Source: Porticoccus sp041581635
GTDB taxonomy: Bacteria > Pseudomonadota > Gammaproteobacteria > Pseudomonadales > Porticoccaceae
Assembly (NCBI GenBank): GCA_041581635.1
Contig: JBFICW010000009.1
Location: forward strand, 12,476 to 76,475
Length of the DNA stretch: 64,000 nucleotides
Reading direction: 5' to 3'
The position numbers were made by a program, and so were the translations under genes. This document shows, in pieces, positions 16,285 through 25,657 of this stretch. The notes under the pieces were generated by a model. The model searched no databases. It was not told where the DNA came from and worked only from the letters and a program-made list of their open reading frames with translations. Positions within the stretch are counted from its first letter, which is position 1; each line of letters starts with the position of its first letter.

Positions 16285-18300
16285 TTATTTTATTCGCCTT
16301 ATCGCTTTCTTCATTGGAGTCAATCTATTGTTGCTCTCATTGCCATAACGCATATGCTCATAAACCGTATTGATGGCTTTCACCTGTCGCGCTAAGTCGG
16401 GCCGTTGCTCGGCAACCCGCTGTGCGTAATCTCTTGGCCCCTCCCCTGCATTTCGGGGAATACCGGCCTTCTCTAATTTTTTACATAGATGCAGGAACAT
16501 TCGGTCGAGTTCATCGTGTTTGGCACTCAATCCGTGTCGCAATTGCCAGAGGGCTAACAGACCTAGAATGACACCGCCGGAGATTAACAGGGCCAGGGCA
16601 ATTCTGAGTGGGTTGTAGGCACCCAACCATTTTTCGAGTAAGTTTTCCTGAATGTTATCGTAACCCAATACCCAACGTGCCCAGCTGTAATTGAGTGAGT
16701 CTAGCTTCAAGCGTAACTGGTTGAGCCAGTTGATATGGCGAAAACGCATCAGCGACAGGGGCGAGTCGGCTAAAAAACCTTCGTTATTTCCCAGAGCTGC
16801 CTCAAGGTTCGCTTCTATGCGTTCCGGGGCGACCGCAGCGGTGGGATCGACTCTGACCCACCCTTCGCCTTCGAGCCACACCTCAGCCCAAGCGTGAGCA
16901 TCGTACTGTCGAACCAACAGGTAGTTATCCGGGTGCCTCTCTCCGCCTTGGTAACCGGCCACAACTCTGGCTGGAACCCCTGCGGCACGCATAAAGAACA
17001 CGAAGCTACTGGAGTAATGTTCACAAAAACCCCGCTGGGTATCGAACAAAAATTCATCCACGCTGTGTTTACCCAGGAGTGGTGGTTGTAACGTGTAGAC
17101 AAATTGCTGGTTATATAATCCCAGCACCTTCTGAATCAGAGCTTTATCATCACCGACATCTCTCCGCCAACGTTGGGCTAATGCCACAGTCCGCGGGTTA
17201 AACCCTTTGGGTATATGAAGCTCAGTGGCACGACGGAAATTGGATAAGTTATTCGCTTCAATCGAGTAATCGAGCCAGCTATCGACCTCGTACTGTTTTT
17301 TTACGGTGACCGGCTCGGAGGCTATAAGCCGGTAATCTCTGGTGAGGGCTATATTGGTATTTTGGGGAACCGGGGTCGCCAAGCTATAGAGCCAGGGTTG
17401 TTGAGAGGGCTCCATGACCACACTGTAATGCGTTCTCTCCCCGCGGCGTTCTATCAAGGCGTCCCACGGCTGTTTTGACTTACCAAACCACTGTAACGGG
17501 CTGCCCTCAAACAGACCAGCAGGGTCAAAATCATCACGTTTAGACCGCGACCACTGGCGACCATCAAAATTTGAGAGTACCAGCCCTCGCCAATAGAGTT
17601 GATGCTGACGGGGTATTGGCCCCTCAAAGCTGACCCGAAAGGCCAAATCGGCAGATCGACCCAGACGGCTGTAATCTCCCGGTGTCATGGTATCGGTGAC
17701 GCCCGTTTTTGCACTATGACTCGGTATAGGCACCGACCAAAGGGAACCCAGCCTGGGCATCATTATAAACAGCAGGATCATTAACGGGATGGCCTGCAAC
17801 AACAGCACAGAGGCTTTCTTTAAAGGCCTTAGTGGATGAATAGTGGCATCGCCTTGGTGCAACCCCACCAGTGCCGCCACCACCAATAGCAAACAACCCA
17901 GAAGGTAAACCGCATTCCCCATACTTTGATCAAACAAGGGCTGCACGGCGGCCACAAAAAAGGCTAAAAAGACCACAAGCAGAGCATCTCGGCGATGCTC
18001 CATTTCTATAAGTTTAAGGGTGTAGGCTGTCACCAGCAGCGCAACCATTGGCTCTAAGCCTATGGGCTTTCCATACTCCAGAAACAACCCTGCCAGACAC
18101 ATTGCCAATAACAGCAGTTTTATTACGCGGTTTGGGATTGGCCAGACTCCCCGATAGCGCTGTACTCGCCAAATAATCGCTACCAATGCGGCGGCGATAA
18201 TCCACTGTGGTAGATGAGCCGCATGGATAAAAACCACAGCGATAAAAGCCAGTAGAAGCCATATCAACGCGTTTCTATTAATTTGCCACGAAGGTATCAC
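16285..18300 (-). CDS. tgpA: TgpA-type membrane transglutaminase (DUF3488 plus transglutaminase domain)
   Basis: A 671-residue inner-membrane protein. The N-terminal 200 residues hold about seven hydrophobic helices (DUF3488). A periplasmic transglutaminase-like domain follows with the full Cys-His-Asp triad: GFCEHYSS (Cys426), DAHAWAEVW (His469) and VDPTAAV (Asp485). A further helix near 575-595 and a cytoplasmic tail close the chain. This is the architecture of Pseudomonas aeruginosa TgpA, reported as essential for growth there, with periplasmic substrates not well defined. Its start overlaps the upstream DUF58 gene by four bases, and MoxR precedes that. Confidence 0.9.
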   Translation of the reverse strand: MIPSWQINRNALIWLLLAFIAVVFIHAAHLPQWIIAAALVAIIWRVQRYRGVWPIPNRVIKLLLLAMCLAGLFLEYGKPIGLEPMVALLVTAYTLKLIEMEHRRDALLVVFLAFFVAAVQPLFDQSMGNAVYLLGCLLLVVAALVGLHQGDATIHPLRPLKKASVLLLQAIPLMILLFIMMPRLGSLWSVPIPSHSAKTGVTDTMTPGDYSRLGRSADLAFRVSFEGPIPRQHQLYWRGLVLSNFDGRQWSRSKRDDFDPAGLFEGSPLQWFGKSKQPWDALIERRGERTHYSVVMEPSQQPWLYSLATPVPQNTNIALTRDYRLIASEPVTVKKQYEVDSWLDYSIEANNLSNFRRATELHIPKGFNPRTVALAQRWRRDVGDDKALIQKVLGLYNQQFVYTLQPPLLGKHSVDEFLFDTQRGFCEHYSSSFVFFMRAAGVPARVVAGYQGGERHPDNYLLVRQYDAHAWAEVWLEGEGWVRVDPTAAVAPERIEANLEAALGNNEGFLADSPLSLMRFRHINWLNQLRLKLDSLNYSWARWVLGYDNIQENLLEKWLGAYNPLRIALALLISGGVILGLLALWQLRHGLSAKHDELDRMFLHLCKKLEKAGIPRNAGEGPRDYAQRVAEQRPDLARQVKAINTVYEHMRYGNESNNRLTPMKKAIRRIK

Positions 18301-19325
18301 CGGGGCTTTTTCCTCTGCTGTGGCTTTCTCACTCGCGAGCGTTGTTGTGCTTCTTGCCTAGAGTCAGATGCTTCATACAACGCCAGCTCACGAAGTATTC
18401 TCAGTCGATGCGCCTCATTGTTATCGGGCATGATTTCGATACCGGGTAATCTCAGACCATAAGCCTTGTTGGTGGCTGAAACCTGTAACACGCCACCACA
18501 GAGTCGAGATAAACGAGACTCGCGATCGATATCAGGAAAGTCATCCCAGTCCAACCAGATGCGCTCATCCTGATAGTCGGCATAGTGCTTGGTGTACATG
18601 CCCTGCTCCTTGGCATATTGCTTCCAGGCGATTTTTTTCAACGAGTCACCCTGTTGGTAATCGTTGAGGCCGACAAAGTCTTCACTGCCATCTTCTCGAT
18701 GATGCGGGCCATCGCCTCGACTGTGAGCAGACAGGGTTTGGGGTGAAGCAGCGATAGGTTGGGGGTAAACCAGGCAACTAATATCAAAATCCAGCTTGGT
18801 CCAGACTCGGAGCAAACCCAGAGGATAGACGCTTTCAACCGTCAACCTTCCCGGGTTGTAAAGACCACGTCTCGGTGCAAACAACGGCACTTTTATGTGG
18901 ACGTCCCCCCTGCCACAAAGTGTCGTGATGACCGCCTCATCTCCCTCGAAGGATAAGCTCAAACTCTCACGGCAGTGTGATTGGTCTTGACTCAAAATAA
19001 GATCAACGACCGATTGCTCTCCCGCAAAGGTAGGGTTTGCTCTGAAAAATTTTAGTGTTAGCCCCGACAAATTAGAAAAGGTATGGAGAATCGTAATGAC
19101 AAATACGGCGGCCAAAAGACAGGTTATGCCAAACACCAGATTGTTTTCGTAATTGGTGGCCACCAGCCAGCAAAGCACGATCAACAGTAAAAAACCAAAA
19201 CCTGCTTTGGAGGGAAAGATAAACAGACTGCGGTTATTCAAGGTCACAGAACGAGAAGGTGGTAGCCGTCGATAAGCCCAGCGTGAGAAGTGGTCGCGGA
19301 AAAACTGCCCCACCCTCTCAATCAT
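18297..19325 (-). CDS. DUF58 domain protein
   Basis: A protein of about 342 residues with two adjacent N-terminal membrane helices (FGFLLLIVLCWLVA and GITCLLAAVFVITIL). The C-terminal region contains the DUF58 hallmark FVGLNDYQQGDSLKKIAWK, a VWA-like fold in family members. The first ATG is at 19331, but AGGAG is only two bases from it. The second ATG at 19325 has an eight-base spacer and is the likelier start. DUF58 proteins are nearly always encoded with a MoxR ATPase and often a transglutaminase, exactly as here. The trio is presumed to act together at the membrane; the mechanism is unknown. Confidence 0.88.
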   Translation of the reverse strand: MIERVGQFFRDHFSRWAYRRLPPSRSVTLNNRSLFIFPSKAGFGFLLLIVLCWLVATNYENNLVFGITCLLAAVFVITILHTFSNLSGLTLKFFRANPTFAGEQSVVDLILSQDQSHCRESLSLSFEGDEAVITTLCGRGDVHIKVPLFAPRRGLYNPGRLTVESVYPLGLLRVWTKLDFDISCLVYPQPIAASPQTLSAHSRGDGPHHREDGSEDFVGLNDYQQGDSLKKIAWKQYAKEQGMYTKHYADYQDERIWLDWDDFPDIDRESRLSRLCGGVLQVSATNKAYGLRLPGIEIMPDNNEAHRLRILRELALYEASDSRQEAQQRSRVRKPQQRKKPR

Positions 19326-19371
19326 CGTCATAACTCCTATGATGCAACTCAGCTATCTATCAAGTGGGTAA

Positions 19372-20289
19372 CTAGATAATATCCACGGAATTGAGTACCC
19401 GCTGAACCAGCACCTCTCCAGACTGGCCAGAAAACTCGGCTGACCCTCGCAACCGATGCCCTGTAACACTGGGCAATACCGCCTGTATATCTTCAGGAAT
19501 CACATATTGGCGACCCTGAATTAATGCCCAAGCCCTGGCACACTGCAATGTGGCCAGTGCACCTCGCGGTGAAAGCCCGGAGAAAAACATGGGGTCATCG
19601 CGAGTAAACTGGACGAGTCGTTGCAGGTAGTCCACCAGACTGTCGGATACGGTGACTTGCATTACCTGCTGCTGAATATTCAACAATTGCTCGGCGGTGA
19701 TGAGCGATGGAATAGTGGCAAGCCGAGTTCTAGGATCGACGCCTGAAAGCATTTCACGCTCCGAAGCCGGGTCTGGGTAGCCCAGTTCAATGCGCATTAA
19801 AAAGCGATCTAACTGGGATTCTGGCAATGGAAACGTGCCTGCCTGAGTCGTTGGGTTTTGCGTCGCAATCACAAAGAATGGTTTGGGTAATGGCCGGGTA
19901 TCGCCTTCAACAGTGACCTGCCCTTCGGCCATGGCTTCCAATAATGCACTTTGGGTTTTAGGCGTGGTCCGATTAATTTCATCCGCCAGTAAAAGCTGAT
20001 TAAAGATAGGGCCAGGGTGGAACTCAAAATGTGCTTTGGTTCTATCGTAGATAGAAACCCCGAGAATATCTGCCGGAAGCAAATCGCTGGTAAATTGAAT
20101 GCGACTGAAGGAAAGACCCAACACCTTGGCCAATGCATGAGCCAGCGTCGTTTTTCCCATGCCGGGAAGATCCTCAATCAGCAAGTGGCCTTGAGCAAAC
20201 AAGCACGCCAGTGACAGGGTAATTTGCTTTTGTTTGCCTATCAGCACCTTGCTGACGTGGGTAATAATCGCATCAACTGCTTTTTGCAT
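19372..20289 (-). CDS. MoxR family AAA+ ATPase
   Basis: A 305-residue AAA+ ATPase. Walker A is EDLPGMGKTTLA (about 39-50), Walker B LLADEINR, sensor 1 VIATQNPTTQAGTFPLPESQLDRF, and the C-terminal lid contains LSPRGALATLQCARAWA. MoxR proteins serve as chaperone-like partners of VWA/DUF58 proteins. It is first of the MoxR-DUF58-TgpA trio, with 46 bp before DUF58, and follows metZ after a 67-bp gap, so it may be read from the metZ transcript or its own promoter. Confidence 0.93.
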   Translation of the reverse strand: MQKAVDAIITHVSKVLIGKQKQITLSLACLFAQGHLLIEDLPGMGKTTLAHALAKVLGLSFSRIQFTSDLLPADILGVSIYDRTKAHFEFHPGPIFNQLLLADEINRTTPKTQSALLEAMAEGQVTVEGDTRPLPKPFFVIATQNPTTQAGTFPLPESQLDRFLMRIELGYPDPASEREMLSGVDPRTRLATIPSLITAEQLLNIQQQVMQVTVSDSLVDYLQRLVQFTRDDPMFFSGLSPRGALATLQCARAWALIQGRQYVIPEDIQAVLPSVTGHRLRGSAEFSGQSGEVLVQRVLNSVDII

Positions 20290-20356
20290 GGTGCCTGCTA
20301 CTCCGCTGGCATTGTCGCTGACACTTTGACGAACAACGTCTATGTAAATCTATGGA

Positions 20357-21556
20357 TTAGATCGCGGAAAGCCCCCGCGCCAAATCAGCTTTAATATCGG
20401 CTATGTCTTCCAATCCTACCGCAATGCGTATCAGGTTTTCAGTGATCCCCGTCTCGGCTTTTTGTTCATCGGTCAAACGACCATGTGTTGTCGTCGCCGG
20501 ATGTACGATGGTGGTTTTCACATCGCCAAGGTTCGCTGTCAGGGAGAGCACCCGGGTACTATCTATGACCTTCCATGCCTGCTCCCGAGCGCCTTTGACC
20601 CGAAATGACAAAACACCACCAAAGGCTCTTTGCTGCTTGGCAGCAACAGCATGCCCGGGGTGATCCGTGAGTCCAGCATAAAAGACACGCTCCACCTGAG
20701 GCTGTTGCTGCAACCACAGAGCGAGCTCAAGTGCATTGGCTGAATGAGCCTCCATTCTCAACCTGAGCGTTTCCAACCCTTTCAGGAACACCCAGGCATT
20801 AAAGGGGCTCATGGTAGGCCCGGCACTGCGAATAAAGGATAAAACCTCGCCCACTAGCTCACTATTGCCCGCCACGACACCACCCATACAGCGACCTTGA
20901 CCATCCAGATACTTGGTCGCAGAGTGAACCACTAAGTCTGCACCCAGCATGAGCGGCTGCTGAAGTGCCGGGCTGCAAAAACAATTATCGACCACTAACA
21001 GTGCATTATTGCTGTGGGCCAACGCCGCCAATGCCGTGATATCTGCCACCTCGCACAAGGGGTTAGACGGTGTTTCGATAAATAACAACTTGGTTTTTGG
21101 CGTCAAAGCCTGCTGCCATTGGTCGAGCTCAGTTAATGGCACAAAGGTCGTCTCAATACCGAACCGTCGAAGATATTTATCCAGCAAGACCGTCGTCGTA
21201 CCAAATACATTGCGGGAGCAGACCACATGATCACCCGACTCTAGCAGGGCAATACAAGTACTGAGAATAGCGGCCATCCCAGAGGAGGTAGCCACGGCCT
21301 GCTCGGCACCTTCGAGAGCTGCGATACGCTCTTCAAAAGTGCGTACTGTGGGATTGGTATAGCGAGAATAAACGTTACCCGGCTTCTCGCCAGAAAAGCG
21401 AGCCGCGGCCTCAGCGGAATCTTCAAAGACATAGCTTGAGGTTAAAAACAGCGGCTCTCCGTGTTCGCCTTCTGCCGTACGCACATGGCCAGCCCTTATG
21501 GCCAGAGTGTCTAGTCCAGCACCGGCCAAAGGGTCAAAACTGTCATCGTCTATCAT
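20357..21556 (-). CDS. metZ: O-succinylhomoserine sulfhydrylase
   Basis: A 399-residue PLP enzyme of the Cys/Met metabolism family. The PLP lysine is in VHSATKYLDGQG (Lys215). Upstream blocks include YSRYTNPTVRTFEERIAALEGAE and FIETPSNPL, and SLGD is replaced by TANLGDVKTTIVHPATTTH near the C-terminus. In Pseudomonas the gene next to purF is metZ, which makes homocysteine directly from O-succinylhomoserine and sulfide; the synteny here is the same. The start codon directly follows the purF stop, with GGAAGATGAG inside the end of purF as the likely ribosome site, so translation is probably coupled. Confidence 0.92.
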   Translation of the reverse strand: MIDDDSFDPLAGAGLDTLAIRAGHVRTAEGEHGEPLFLTSSYVFEDSAEAAARFSGEKPGNVYSRYTNPTVRTFEERIAALEGAEQAVATSSGMAAILSTCIALLESGDHVVCSRNVFGTTTVLLDKYLRRFGIETTFVPLTELDQWQQALTPKTKLLFIETPSNPLCEVADITALAALAHSNNALLVVDNCFCSPALQQPLMLGADLVVHSATKYLDGQGRCMGGVVAGNSELVGEVLSFIRSAGPTMSPFNAWVFLKGLETLRLRMEAHSANALELALWLQQQPQVERVFYAGLTDHPGHAVAAKQQRAFGGVLSFRVKGAREQAWKVIDSTRVLSLTANLGDVKTTIVHPATTTHGRLTDEQKAETGITENLIRIAVGLEDIADIKADLARGLSAI

Positions 21557-23092
21557 TTACTCATCTTCCACATCGGGATTGTGCAGACCGATTACTTCAC
21601 CATTACCTGAATCGGCTGATTTTCCATTTTTTAATTTAGCATTGTCGTTTCGCACGGCATCCAACTTGTCGAGATAGGACTGATCCACGTCACCTGTTAC
21701 GTACTGGCCATCAAAAACAGCACAGTCAAAACGTTCTATCTCGGGGTTACCCTCTTTGGCACTATCAACCAAATCCTGTAGATCTTGATAAATCAGGCAA
21801 TCGGCACCGATAAGCTCGGCCACCTCTTCGGCTGTTTTTCCATGAGCAATCAACTCGCGAGCCGATGGCATATCAATACCATAAACATTTGGGTAGCAAA
21901 CGGGTGGTGCAGCAGATGCCATATAGACCTTGTTTGCACCGGCATCACGAGCCATTTGTATAATTTCTTTTGATGTCGTCCCACGAACAATAGAGTCATC
22001 TACCAGTAGAACATTTTTACCTTGAAACTCGAGTTTCACGGGGTTCAGCTTTTGCCGGACAGATTTTTTCCGCTCTTTTTGGCCGGGCATGATAAACGTA
22101 CGACCGATGTAACGGTTTTTCATAAAGCCTTCGCGGAACTTAATACCCAATTTTTCCGCAATTGACTGTGCCGACACACGGCTGGTATCCGGGATCGGTA
22201 TAACCACGTCTATATCGAGGTCAGCGTAATCGCACAGGATTTTTTCAGCTAATTTTTCACCCATTCGCAAGCGACATTTATACACAGAAATTTTGTCGAT
22301 AATTGAATCTGGGCGGGCAAAATAAACATGCTCAAAAATGCAGGGCATCAACTTGGGGTTATCGGCACATTGTTGAAGATGCAACTCACCATTCTCATCG
22401 ACATAGAGGGCTTCACCAGGTGCCAGATCTCTCACCAGTTCAAAACCAAGTACATCAAAGGCCACACTCTCTGAGGCAACCATATATTCAGTGCCCTTAT
22501 CTGTTTCTCGCTGACCATACACAAGGGGACGAATACCCAGTGGATCGCGAAACGCGACCATACCATAGTTGGCAATCATGCCTACTACGGCGTAGGCACC
22601 GCGGCAACGGCGATGAACTCGACGAACCGCTTCAAAAATATCATTGGGTGTTGGCTTCAGCTTTCCCTGAATCAGCAGTTCATGGGCAAACACGTTAAGT
22701 AAGGCTTCAGAATCAGAGTCCGTATTGATATGTCGAAGATCCGATTTAAACAGGTGCTCCATGAGCTCATCGGTATTCGTCAGGTTACCGTTGTGAGCCA
22801 TGCAGATGCCATAGGGCGAGTTCACATAAAACGGCTGCGCGAGAGCTGGGCCAGAACTACCCGCTGTTGGGTAACGAACATGCCCGATACCCATATTTCC
22901 ATCCAGTTGCGCCATATGACGCGAATGAAAAACGTCTTTCACCAGGCCAACACCTTTGCGTTGGTTAAGACGACCACCTTCACAGGTCATGATACCTGCT
23001 GCATCCTGTCCCCGATGCTGAAGCATGGTTAATGCATCATAAAGCTGCAAATTAATATTACTCTTACCAACAATTCCAACTACACCACACAT
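21557..23092 (-). CDS. purF: Amidophosphoribosyltransferase
   Basis: A 511-residue enzyme for the first committed step of purine synthesis (PRPP plus glutamine to phosphoribosylamine). The N-terminal Ntn glutaminase starts MCGVVGIVGK, so Cys2 becomes the nucleophile after Met removal with no propeptide, as in E. coli PurF (505 residues). The C-terminal phosphoribosyltransferase domain has the PRPP loop VLLVDDSIVRGTTS near residues 365-378. It lies between cvpA and metZ, the order seen in Pseudomonas. Confidence 0.97.
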   Translation of the reverse strand: MCGVVGIVGKSNINLQLYDALTMLQHRGQDAAGIMTCEGGRLNQRKGVGLVKDVFHSRHMAQLDGNMGIGHVRYPTAGSSGPALAQPFYVNSPYGICMAHNGNLTNTDELMEHLFKSDLRHINTDSDSEALLNVFAHELLIQGKLKPTPNDIFEAVRRVHRRCRGAYAVVGMIANYGMVAFRDPLGIRPLVYGQRETDKGTEYMVASESVAFDVLGFELVRDLAPGEALYVDENGELHLQQCADNPKLMPCIFEHVYFARPDSIIDKISVYKCRLRMGEKLAEKILCDYADLDIDVVIPIPDTSRVSAQSIAEKLGIKFREGFMKNRYIGRTFIMPGQKERKKSVRQKLNPVKLEFQGKNVLLVDDSIVRGTTSKEIIQMARDAGANKVYMASAAPPVCYPNVYGIDMPSARELIAHGKTAEEVAELIGADCLIYQDLQDLVDSAKEGNPEIERFDCAVFDGQYVTGDVDQSYLDKLDAVRNDNAKLKNGKSADSGNGEVIGLHNPDVEDE

Positions 23093-23169
23093 GGGACAAG
23101 AAACCTCTTTAAACGGCTATGACTACGATTAAAAGTCTATTATTAAAAACCTGTTTTAATTCCACCGAA

Positions 23170-23664
23170 CTAAAGCAGGTTCTTCAAAAAGTCCAATACC
23201 GCTGCGCCTGTCTCCCTGGCCCAGTCTTCATACTGTAAGAAAAATGGAATCAACTTGGATTCATGCCACCAGATATCCTGTTTGACAGGCAATATATCGG
23301 GTAAGACGATTAAAATGACCATGATGATGATCAGCCCGCGAGCCAGACCAAAAAACAGGCCTAACAAACGATCTGTTCCAGAGAGACCCGTTGCCTCAAT
23401 CAGCTTTCCTAACAAATAATTTAGAATACCACCAACTATCAGTACAGCGACAAACAAGGTGACCCATGCAGTTAAGATTCGTAGGGATGGCGTGCTGATC
23501 AGATCCACCATCCAGACCGCAAGCTGGTCGTGAAAGATAGAAGCAATAACTGCCGCAGCTAACCAAATCAACAGAGAAACGGCTTCTTTAACAAAGCCAC
23601 GCACCACACTGATCAGCGCGGATATTACAAGAACAGCAATGATTGCCCAGTCAGCCCAAGTCAT
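23170..23664 (-). CDS. cvpA: CvpA family membrane protein
   Basis: A 164-residue inner-membrane protein with four hydrophobic helices starting WADWAIIAVLVISALISVVRG, the CvpA family signature. GLSGTDRLLGLFFGLARGLII is the conserved central segment. In E. coli cvpA (colicin V production) sits directly upstream of purF; the arrangement is the same here, with 77 bp between. Recent work ties CvpA to envelope stress tolerance, but the biochemical role is unsettled. Confidence 0.93.
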   Translation of the reverse strand: MTWADWAIIAVLVISALISVVRGFVKEAVSLLIWLAAAVIASIFHDQLAVWMVDLISTPSLRILTAWVTLFVAVLIVGGILNYLLGKLIEATGLSGTDRLLGLFFGLARGLIIIMVILIVLPDILPVKQDIWWHESKLIPFFLQYEDWARETGAAVLDFLKNLL

Positions 23665-23751
23665 CGTTTAGTCGTCTCTCAACAGGTGCTCAGCCGTCTT
23701 TAGCAGGCGCAGATTAACCGTCGCAAAGTGTAACAGAGCGCCGTTCACAGG

Positions 23752-24342
23752 TCAGGGTTCAAAGTGAACCAATATAGCGTCAACCCGATATTTTTTATCA
23801 ATGGCACTCTTCTGTTGAACTAGCTTTTTCTTAAGTACCAGCGGCCCGACAAAAACCCGACTTAAACTACCATTGGCATCTTTCTTTTCCCGAATAAAAG
23901 CCTTGTAGCCATCCTTAAGCAAATCCTCCAACAGGGCCTTTGCCTTAGCTTTGTCCCGAAAGCTTCCAATCTGCAAAACCCAGGCAACGGGTATACCCTC
24001 AGAAGAAAGTGCTGGTTTTTCGTCTTTTAGCGTCATTTCTACTTTTTCAGGTGCGGGAGTTTCCTTGACGAGAGGCTGACTTTCTTTATCTGTAGAAGTT
24101 TCTTCCACTTTAGTTTCTACGCCGAACTGAAACATATCTTCATCGGACTTAGCCGGAACAATGTCTTTTGGCCTCACAGGTTCGGCAATCTCTACTGCTT
24201 GTATTTCAGGCCTGGGGGGGATTTGAGACGTAGTATCGACTTCTTGCCTACCGGAGAAGTCAAACAACAAAGGAACGAAAATAACCGCTAGAGCCACCAA
24301 CACCAAAGCTCCAACAATTCGTTGTTTCAAATTTTCATTCAC
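23752..24342 (-). CDS. SPOR domain protein, DedD-like
   Basis: About 196 residues: a short cytoplasmic N-terminus, one membrane helix (IVGALVLVALAVIFVPLLF), a charged periplasmic linker, and a C-terminal SPOR domain (about 125-196, WVLQIGSFRDKAKAKALLEDL to FVGPLVLKKKL). SPOR domains bind denuded septal peptidoglycan, so the protein probably acts at the division site, like DedD. The start is uncertain: GTG at 24342 overlaps the folC stop by eight bases, while an ATG at 24357 overlaps more. The position between folC and cvpA matches dedD in E. coli. Confidence 0.88.
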   Translation of the reverse strand: MNENLKQRIVGALVLVALAVIFVPLLFDFSGRQEVDTTSQIPPRPEIQAVEIAEPVRPKDIVPAKSDEDMFQFGVETKVEETSTDKESQPLVKETPAPEKVEMTLKDEKPALSSEGIPVAWVLQIGSFRDKAKAKALLEDLLKDGYKAFIREKKDANGSLSRVFVGPLVLKKKLVQQKSAIDKKYRVDAILVHFEP

Positions 24343-25657
24343 CACGAACACTCCCATTCCCTTTGTCTTTTAACCATTGCAATACTGGACCAACCGTAAA
24401 AAACGAACCAAAAACTACGATAATGTCGTCTTTAGTTACATTCGCTAGTGCCGCCTTTAATGCTCGCACGGGCGATGCCATTTCAACAACGTCAGTTTCA
24501 TTGCCAACTTTGCTGGAAGGACTGGCATTGTACAACAGCGCAGCCAAATTTCGTGCTGTTGCGGCCCTGCTCTGCTCAGGAATATCGCAACAGTACCAAG
24601 CGCTGACCAATGGTATTAGGGGCAAAAGAATCGCCGGAATATCCTTATCTGCCATAATGCCCACAACAGCAATAATACGGCACTTGGTGGCTAATAATCT
24701 TTCCGCAAGTAACGCCGCCGCCTGAGGATTGTGAGCTACATCTAAAACCAACTGAACGCCCTCCACCTCTGCCTGCTGAAAACGACCCGGCAGGGCGACA
24801 TTCTGCAGCCCGTTTATCATCGTGGATAAGGGAGCAGCATTGAGCAATTTCACCGCTTGCAATGCACAGGCAACACTCACAGGGGGTAAGTGTGTTTCAG
24901 GAATATCACCAAAACCCGACAGACAAAAATCACGGCCATTTATCAGTAACTGTGAACCAATCTCATCCGCTTGTTCAATGACGCCCCTAACTGCTTCGAT
25001 ATCACCGTATATAAGTGGCCTATCAGGTCGTGCAATAGCGGCTTTTTCTGCGGCAATGCCGTTTAGATCCTTGCCAAGCCAATCCTCATGATCCCTGGCA
25101 ATACTTGTAACAACCGCAATATCTGGGTCTAAAATATTGACCGCATCCAGCCTTCCGCCCAGTCCTACTTCAAGTAGAGCGACATCCAGATCTTCCTGCG
25201 ACATGATCAGTAACGCAGCGAGCGTACCAAATTCAAAATAAGTAAGACTGATATTTCCACGAGCAGCCTCTATTCGCTCAAAGGCAGCACAAATAGCCTG
25301 ATCGCCAACCAGTTGGCCATTAATGGAAATGCGCTCGTTATAATGAATAAAGTGAGGGGAGGTATAACAACCAACCCGAAGCCCTGCGGCCAGCACCATC
25401 TGCTCAATCGCGGCGACACAGGATCCCTTCCCGTTGGTACCGGCAACCGTAATGATTTTATTTGCAGGGGTTATCGGACTAGAGGCCAGCTCTTCTCTTT
25501 GTTCCGGGTCTTCTTTGATGATTGAATTAATCTGTGCTGACACGAAAAAGCCGAGTTGCGAAGCAACCCGGCCTATGCGATCAAGCCCTAATTCTATTTC
25601 TGTAGGATGCCGAGCCTCAAGCAGGCTTAACCATTCATTCAGCGACAGCTGAGGCAT
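24335..25657 (-). CDS. folC: Bifunctional folylpolyglutamate synthase / dihydrofolate synthase
   Basis: A 440-residue Mur-ligase-like enzyme. The P-loop TVAGTNGKGSCVAAIE (about residues 70-85), the YTSPHFIHYNERI block, FEFGTLAAL and LEVGLGGRLDAVN are FolC signatures, and the C-terminal domain carries DVAHNPQAA. It adds glutamate to dihydropteroate and to folates. The start at 25657 lies inside the 3' end of accD (23-base overlap), so the two are tightly coupled; a later start is possible, but the N-terminal SLNEWLSLLEARHPTEIELG is conserved. Confidence 0.95.
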   Translation of the reverse strand: MPQLSLNEWLSLLEARHPTEIELGLDRIGRVASQLGFFVSAQINSIIKEDPEQREELASSPITPANKIITVAGTNGKGSCVAAIEQMVLAAGLRVGCYTSPHFIHYNERISINGQLVGDQAICAAFERIEAARGNISLTYFEFGTLAALLIMSQEDLDVALLEVGLGGRLDAVNILDPDIAVVTSIARDHEDWLGKDLNGIAAEKAAIARPDRPLIYGDIEAVRGVIEQADEIGSQLLINGRDFCLSGFGDIPETHLPPVSVACALQAVKLLNAAPLSTMINGLQNVALPGRFQQAEVEGVQLVLDVAHNPQAAALLAERLLATKCRIIAVVGIMADKDIPAILLPLIPLVSAWYCCDIPEQSRAATARNLAALLYNASPSSKVGNETDVVEMASPVRALKAALANVTKDDIIVVFGSFFTVGPVLQWLKDKGNGSVRGE